DNA of 64,000 bases from Streptomyces sp. B21-083 (lineage in GTDB: Bacteria > Actinomycetota > Actinomycetes > Streptomycetales > Streptomycetaceae), in assembly GCF_036898825.1 (NCBI RefSeq), contig NZ_JARUND010000002.1:1922001-1986000 (forward strand), read 5' to 3'. This document shows, one piece after another, positions 59,996-64,000 of this stretch (position 1 is its first letter; each line of letters begins with the position of its first letter). A program made the position numbers and the translations under genes. The notes beneath the pieces were generated by a model. It was not told the origin of the DNA, did no database searches, and was given only the letters and a program-made list of their open reading frames with translations.

Positions 59996-60991
59996 TTACA
60001 CCGTGCCGAGCGCGCTGGCGCGGGCGGCACGGAAGGCGGTGTGCGGGTCGCGGTCCGGGTAGGACCACGGGACGGGTGTCTGATGCGGGCCGATCCGGTG
60101 GAACAGGGCCGCGGCCTCCGCGCCCCTGCCCTCGCAGAACTTGGCGTGGGCAAGGAAGTTGAGGTCGACCATGCGGCGCGGATGGTCGTCGCGCTCCCAC
60201 TCCAGCCACCAGTCGAACGCGGCTTTCATCACCTGACGGGCCCGCCTTCCGACCCAGTGCCCGGAGGACGCCGGGTCGGCGGACTCCAGGCCGGCGGCGG
60301 CGAGGACGCGGTAGCGCTCGGCGTGGGCGACGACCGGCAGGATCGCCAACGGCGAGTCCGCGGGGGCCTGTTCGACGGCCCAGTTGGCGAAGTCGTACAC
60401 CTCGTGCAGCGGATCCTGGCCGGCGGCGGTACGGCGCTCGGCCAGGCGCGCGACCATCAGATGGTGGGCGTGGTGGTGGTCGGGGTAGCGGTGCCGGACC
60501 TCGTCGAAGAGCTGGACGACGGTCTCCTCCAGGCCCATCCTCCGCTCCAGCTGGAGCAGCCCGAGCCAGGGCGTGGGGTCGGCGGGAGCGAGCGCGGCGG
60601 CGGCATGGCAGGCGTCACGGGCCCGGACCGGCTTGTCCTTGCCCGCCAGGGCCCGCTGGACGGTGGCCGAGGCGAGCAGGACGGAGGCGTCGACGGACTC
60701 GGGTTCGGCCAGCAGCCAGTCCCGGGCCCAGGCGGCGGTGCCGGATTCCAGGGCGAGGACGGTGACCCGGTGCCCCCGGCGGTCCCAGTCGTCGCCGGTG
60801 GTGGCGAGCAGTGCGCGGACAGCCTGCCAGCGTCCCTGGGCCAGCGCGGTGCGCGCGGCGACGAGTTCGGTGTCGTCGAGCGCGGCGTCGAAGGCCTGGG
60901 CGGCACGCTTACGGCCCCGGCCCAGGGGTGGTGGAGGTGGAGACACCGCGGGGAACTTCCTCACACGACGCGGTCTGCGGACGGCGATCAT
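59996..60991 (-). CDS. TPR-like hypothetical protein
   Basis: 331 aa, helix-rich with repeat-like pattern of Ala/Leu/Trp ('ARTALAQGRWQAVRALLATT', 'WLLAEPESVDASVLLAS', 'ACHAAAALAPADPTPWLGLL'). It resembles tetratricopeptide-like scaffolds conserved in Streptomyces. No catalytic residues are visible. A protein-interaction role is possible. It lies upstream of the permease in the same direction, separated by the repeat tract. Confidence 0.7.
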   Translation of the reverse strand: MIAVRRPRRVRKFPAVSPPPPPLGRGRKRAAQAFDAALDDTELVAARTALAQGRWQAVRALLATTGDDWDRRGHRVTVLALESGTAAWARDWLLAEPESVDASVLLASATVQRALAGKDKPVRARDACHAAAALAPADPTPWLGLLQLERRMGLEETVVQLFDEVRHRYPDHHHAHHLMVARLAERRTAAGQDPLHEVYDFANWAVEQAPADSPLAILPVVAHAERYRVLAAAGLESADPASSGHWVGRRARQVMKAAFDWWLEWERDDHPRRMVDLNFLAHAKFCEGRGAEAAALFHRIGPHQTPVPWSYPDRDPHTAFRAARASALGTV

Positions 60992-61299
60992 TCGACGGCC
61001 ATCGGTTGATCACGGACAGCAAACCCTCCACGAATGCTTCACGTCAAGGCCGGTTCCGCATACGACACGTGTCAATTACGCATCTGTATAGGACAGTTGA
61101 CCTGACGAGCTGACAGAACCCGGCAGGCCCTGCCAATACCGTAGGGATGACGTTAAGTCGCGAAACGGTCACCACGCGGACGCGGACGGACCGCCGGCTT
61201 CACGATTCCGTCACATCTTCGGGGCAGGACCGGTCGGGGACGGCTACAGTCGGCTATTACCACACCCCATACCCCTGCCCCGTCATCGAGGTACGTCGC
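60992..61299 (+). promoter_or_regulatory. Divergent regulatory region with gacacgtgtc palindrome
   Basis: This 308-bp gap between divergent genes holds a 10-bp palindrome gacacgtgtc (61064-61073), a -10-like 'tataggac' (61087-61094), a 'ttgacc' hexamer (61098-61103) and the inverted repeat ggcagg-c-cctgcc (61122-61134). No coding frame is supported except the possible N-terminal extension of the downstream transporter. Confidence 0.35.
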
Positions 61300-62229
61300 G
61301 TGTCCGTCCTGGTTCTGACTCTCGCCGTGAGCGCCGCCTGCTGTCTGGGCCTCGGCTTCGTCCTCCAGCAGAACGTGGCCCGGCTGGCCCCCCTGAGCGA
61401 CTTCCTCTCCCCGCGGCTGCTGCTGGACCTGGTGCGGGTGCCGCGCTGGCTCGGCGGTATCGGCCTGATGGTGGCGGGCATGGTGCTGGGCGCCGTCGCG
61501 CTGAGCCAGGGCGAGGTGTCCCTGGTGGAGCCGCTCCTCGCGACGAACCTGCTCTTCGCGCTCGCCCTCTCCCGCAGGCAGACCAAGCAGCCGCTGGGCC
61601 GCCAGGGCTGGACGGGCCTGCTGCTCCTCGCCGGCGGGGTGACGGCGTTCATCGTGGCGGGCGAACCGCGCGGCGGCTCCGCCGTCTCGGACCCCTGGCG
61701 CCACTGGCTGATCATCGGCGCCATGCTCGGCGTCGCCCTGCTCCTCACGACGTACGCGAAGCGCTCCCGGCTCAGCGCGGGCCCGGTTCTCCTGGCCCTG
61801 GCCGCCGGCCTCCTCTACGGCGTACAGGACGCCCTGACACGGGTCAGCGGCCAGCGCTTCTCGGAGGGCGGCCTGACGCACCTCCTCACCGGCTGGCAGC
61901 CGTACGGCGTACTGCTCCTCGGCCTCACCGGCCTGATCCTGGTCCAGAGCGCCTTCGAGACCGCTCCCCTGCGCATGTCCCTCCCCGCCCTCACGGCGGC
62001 CCAGCCGCTGGCCGGCATCGTCTGCGGCGTCGGCTTCCTCGGCGACCGGCTGCGTACCGACACCGGGGCGCTCGCATGGGAGGCGGCGGGCCTCGCCGCG
62101 GTGATCGTGGGAATCGTCCTGCTGGGCCTGCACCCGGCGATGCCGAGCGGCTGCGCACCGAGGACGATGGGCTTGGATGGCAGACATGAGCACTCACTTC
62201 GCCGAGAGCACTCCCGCCGATCCGGCTGA
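61300..62229 (+). CDS. DMT-superfamily (EamA-like) membrane protein
   Basis: 309 aa from the GTG at 61300 with 'gagg' 8 nt ahead; an ATG at 61147 would add 51 low-confidence residues. About nine to ten hydrophobic helices, with 'LGFVLQQNVARLAPL' at the start and 'GEVSLVEPLLATNLLFALAL' then 'LTAAQPLAGIVCGVGFLGDR' in the style of small-molecule exporters. The last 30 residues after 'GLHPAMPSG' overlap the NUDIX gene by 53 bp. Confidence 0.8.
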   Translation: MSVLVLTLAVSAACCLGLGFVLQQNVARLAPLSDFLSPRLLLDLVRVPRWLGGIGLMVAGMVLGAVALSQGEVSLVEPLLATNLLFALALSRRQTKQPLGRQGWTGLLLLAGGVTAFIVAGEPRGGSAVSDPWRHWLIIGAMLGVALLLTTYAKRSRLSAGPVLLALAAGLLYGVQDALTRVSGQRFSEGGLTHLLTGWQPYGVLLLGLTGLILVQSAFETAPLRMSLPALTAAQPLAGIVCGVGFLGDRLRTDTGALAWEAAGLAAVIVGIVLLGLHPAMPSGCAPRTMGLDGRHEHSLRREHSRRSG

Positions 62230-62818
62230 TCCCGCTGGCCCCGCTCTTCCTGGTGATCCCGCTGGTCCGGCTGATCCCGCCGATCCTGCTGTTCCTGGTG
62301 ATCCCGCTGACGAGATCCTCGACATCGTCGACGAGAACGACCAGGTCGTCGGCCGGTCCCCACGGGGCGAGGCGTACGCGCGCGGGCTGCGCCACCGCTG
62401 CGTCTTCATCCAGGCCAGGGACGCCCACGGCCGCATCTTCGTCCATCGCCGCACCCCCACCAAGCTGGTCTTTCCCTCCCTGTACGACATGTTCGTCGGC
62501 GGAGTCGTGGGCGCGGGCGAGTCGTACGACGCCGCCGCCCTGAGGGAGGCCGAGGAGGAACTCGGCGTCACGGGCCTGCCCCGCCCCGAGCCCGCCTTCA
62601 GGTTCCTGTACGACAACGGCGCCGGCGGGAGCTGGTGGTCGGCGGTGTACGAGGTCCGCTGCGAGCTGCCCGTCCACCCCCAGGTGGAGGAGGTCGCCTG
62701 GCACGCGTTCCTGCCCCAGGACGAGGTGGAGCGGCGGCTGGGCGAGTGGGAGTGGGTGCCGGACGGCCTGGAGGCGTACGAGCGCCTCCGTGCGTACCGC
62801 TCGGCCGGCAACCCGTAA
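62177..62818 (+). CDS. NUDIX hydrolase
   Basis: 213 aa. The NUDIX box reads 'GGVVGAGESYDAAALREAEEELG' in two parts: G-x5-E and REAEEELG. It is of the YfcD/isopentenyl-diphosphate-isomerase-like group ('LRHRCVFIQARD'). Residues 14-45 are a PAD/PAG/PG repeat with a GATCC-like DNA repeat (62213-62310). The substrate, a nucleoside-diphosphate compound, is not predicted. Confidence 0.85.
   Translation: MADMSTHFAESTPADPADPAGPALPGDPAGPADPADPAVPGDPADEILDIVDENDQVVGRSPRGEAYARGLRHRCVFIQARDAHGRIFVHRRTPTKLVFPSLYDMFVGGVVGAGESYDAAALREAEEELGVTGLPRPEPAFRFLYDNGAGGSWWSAVYEVRCELPVHPQVEEVAWHAFLPQDEVERRLGEWEWVPDGLEAYERLRAYRSAGNP
62213..62310 (+). repeat. Low-complexity tract coding PADPAGP repeats
   Basis: Degenerate repeats of 'gatcccgctgg(t/c)cc' fill the 5' end of the NUDIX gene and the last codons of the preceding gene. 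They encode a Pro-Ala-Asp-Gly linker, which may be strain-variable. Confidence 0.7.
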
Positions 62819-62829
62819 AATTCCTGCAC

Positions 62830-63222
62830 GTGATCGATTTCGCACGGAACGTCCGCCTGTGGTTCGCCCCCCAGGAGATCGGCGACGAGGGCCGCACCCC
62901 CGACTACCGCTTCTCCCTGGCCAACGAACGCACCTTCCTGGCCTGGCTGCGTACCGCGCTCGCGCTGATCGGCGGCGGGTTCGCCGTGGACCAGTTCCTG
63001 CCCGACCTGCGGTGGGGCTGGCGCGTGGGGCTGGCGCTCGCGCTGCTGGCGGCCGGGGTGCTGTGCTCACTGCGGGCCGTCAACCACTGGGTGCGGTGCG
63101 AGCGGGCGATGCGGCGGGGCGAGGATCTGCCGGTGTCCCGCTTCCCGGCGCTGCTGAGCCTCGCGGTCGCCGTGGTCGCGGTCGCCATGGTGGTCGTCGT
63201 GCTGGTCCGGGGGAACGGGTGA
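62830..63222 (+). CDS. DUF202/YidH-family membrane protein
   Basis: 130 aa, GTG start 11 nt after the NUDIX stop. 'NERTFLAWLRTALALIGGGFAV' is the DUF202 signature, in two parts: NERTFLAWLRT and LALIGGG. Three helices; C-terminal helix 'SLAVAVVAVAMVVVVLV'. Function not established. Coupled to the next DUF202 gene by a GTGA overlap. Confidence 0.85.
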   Translation: MIDFARNVRLWFAPQEIGDEGRTPDYRFSLANERTFLAWLRTALALIGGGFAVDQFLPDLRWGWRVGLALALLAAGVLCSLRAVNHWVRCERAMRRGEDLPVSRFPALLSLAVAVVAVAMVVVVLVRGNG

Positions 63223-63557
63223 GCGAGCCGGGCGGGCGCGGGGCCGGGGTGCGGGATCCCGGGCTGCAACCCGAGCGGACCCGGCTGGCGTGGCGGCGTA
63301 CGACGCTGTCGAGCACCGTCGCCGCCGTGCTGGCCGGGAAGAGCGCGCTGCACGGCGGCCCGTCGGCGGCCGGGATCACCGTCTGCGCGGCGTGCTGCGT
63401 GCTGTGGCTGTGGTTCCTGACCGTCGCCCACCGGCGTATCCGGACGCTCGCGACGACGGGCGACGAAGGTCCGCCGCGGCTCGCCGCCCGGCACGCCACC
63501 GCCGCCGCCCTGTGCACGGTCGCGCTGGCGCTGTGCGGAGCGGCGCTCGTCCTCTGA
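63219..63557 (+). CDS. Second DUF202-family membrane protein
   Basis: 112 aa, GTG overlapping the previous TGA. Short DUF202 version 'LQPERTRLAWRRTTLSSTVA' with three helices. The pair YidH-like/YidG-like recurs in actinobacteria. Function not established. Confidence 0.83.
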   Translation: MSEPGGRGAGVRDPGLQPERTRLAWRRTTLSSTVAAVLAGKSALHGGPSAAGITVCAACCVLWLWFLTVAHRRIRTLATTGDEGPPRLAARHATAAALCTVALALCGAALVL

Positions 63558-63575
63558 CGGCCCCACGGGGGCCGT
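63557..63575 (+). terminator. Hairpin terminator after DUF202 pair
   Basis: Perfect 8-bp stem acggcccc (63557-63564), acg loop, ggggccgt (63568-63575), starting at the stop codon of the second DUF202 gene. Confidence 0.75.
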
Positions 63576-63620
63576 GCAGGGGCGCGGGGAACTGCGCGAC
63601 CGGCCACGACGGCGCGGCAC
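63573..63620. repeat. Dispersed 'cgcggggaactgcgcgacc' repeat, 3' copy
   Basis: 'caggggcgcggggaactgcg', then 'cgaccggccacgacggcgcg', in the gap between the convergent DUF202 and quinone-oxidoreductase-like genes. Confidence 0.82.
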
Positions 63621-63649
63621 CCGAATTACTCACCCAGCAAGCGGAGCGC

Positions 63650-64000
63650 CTACGCCCAGTCCACCGTCACCACGATCTTGCCCCTGGTACGGCCTTCCGC
63701 GTTCAGCCGGTGCGCCTCCGCCGCGCGTTCCAGGGGGAACGTGTCGGACACGTGCAGCGAGACGACATGCTGTTCGACCAGGTCGGCGAGGTGCGCGAGG
63801 TCCACGGCGTCGGGGCGGACGAAGTAGTACCGACCGCCGAAGCCGACGACGTCCGGGTCCGCGATCGACACCAGGCGTCCCCCGGGAGCCAGCAGCTCCA
63901 CGGAGTCCCTCAACGTGTCGCCGCCGACCGTGTCGAACACGGCGTCGACGCCGCGCGGCGCCAGTTTCCGCACCCGGTCGGCCATGCCCTCGCCGTAGGT
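63650..64000 (-). CDS. Quinone-oxidoreductase-like MDR enzyme, 5' end cut by window
   Basis: The C-terminal 117 codons, which read on past base 64000 ('TYGEGMADRVRK'). 'GVDAVFDTVGGDTLRDSVEL', then 'LLAPGGRLVSIADP', 'DLVEQHVVSLHVSDTFPLE' and 'NAEGRTRGKIVVTVDW' are typical of the NADP-dependent quinone oxidoreductase / zinc-free MDR family. The start lies outside the window. Confidence 0.85.
   Translation of the reverse strand, partial: TYGEGMADRVRKLAPRGVDAVFDTVGGDTLRDSVELLAPGGRLVSIADPDVVGFGGRYYFVRPDAVDLAHLADLVEQHVVSLHVSDTFPLERAAEAHRLNAEGRTRGKIVVTVDWA

Noticed and set aside
61147..61299. N-terminal extension of the DMT-type protein from ATG at 61147
   Set aside because: The 51 residues are Thr/Arg-rich, unlike a membrane protein N-terminus, and overlap promoter-like sequence. 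GTG at 61300 has a better RBS.

Overview
The window is very GC-rich, with strong third-position GC bias, GTG/TTG starts, tightly overlapping operons and actinobacterial gene families. It looks like a chromosomal segment of Streptomyces or a very close relative. I saw no tRNA, rRNA, CRISPR array, transposase or integrase.

Layout. (1) 1-13875 is the 3' part of a giant gene (at least 4,624 codons in the window, open at the left edge). Its product has a Tiki/ChaN-like domain, two copies of a metalloprotease-like module, two copies of an unknown 559-residue module, a long beta-rich region, a coiled coil and a possibly degenerate OTU-like end. A small P/Y-rich ORF and a membrane-anchored ricin-B lectin protein follow, closed by a strong hairpin terminator. 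(2) 15582-20945 is a Pls-like (epsilon-poly-lysine synthetase type) NRPS next to an M1 aminopeptidase, a pairing that resembles a poly-amino-acid synthetase with its degrading enzyme. (3) 21028-50836, minus strand, is one continuous operon of about 20 genes encoding an extracellular/cytoplasmic contractile injection system (eCIS/CIS): sheath, tube, hub chaperone, DUF4255 cap protein, AAA+ ATPase, a 2,191-aa DUF4157 protein ending in an ADP-ribosyltransferase, hub and LysM proteins, spike, PAAR-like tip, gp25, two large baseplate J-like proteins, a P2-I-like tail protein with beta-helix, a DUF6519 protein and an amidase. (4) 51086-56389 holds a possible Cys-rich mini-protein, a YchJ-like protein and a gluconate/idonate catabolic cluster (GntR, gluconokinase, gluconate permease, gluconate 5-dehydrogenase, idonate 5-dehydrogenase). 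(5) 56745-64000 holds a molybdopterin oxidoreductase with its cytochrome b, an APC permease, a TPR-like protein, a DMT-type membrane protein, a NUDIX hydrolase, two DUF202 membrane proteins and the end of a quinone-oxidoreductase-like gene.

How the parts work together. The eCIS genes are translationally coupled through many ATGA/TGATG overlaps and lack an obvious classical tail fibre. Streptomyces CIS particles of this class are known to assemble in the cytoplasm and to influence cell death and development. The cargo candidates here are the DUF4157-ADP-ribosyltransferase, with a neighbouring small gene that could be its immunity partner, and the terminal amidase.

Two families of dispersed repeats stand out. 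One is a short palindromic GC element found inside three baseplate genes in three reading frames. The other is a 'cgcggggaactgcgcgacc' element found between genes, in a 124-bp tandem array, and once inside a baseplate gene, where it is translated.
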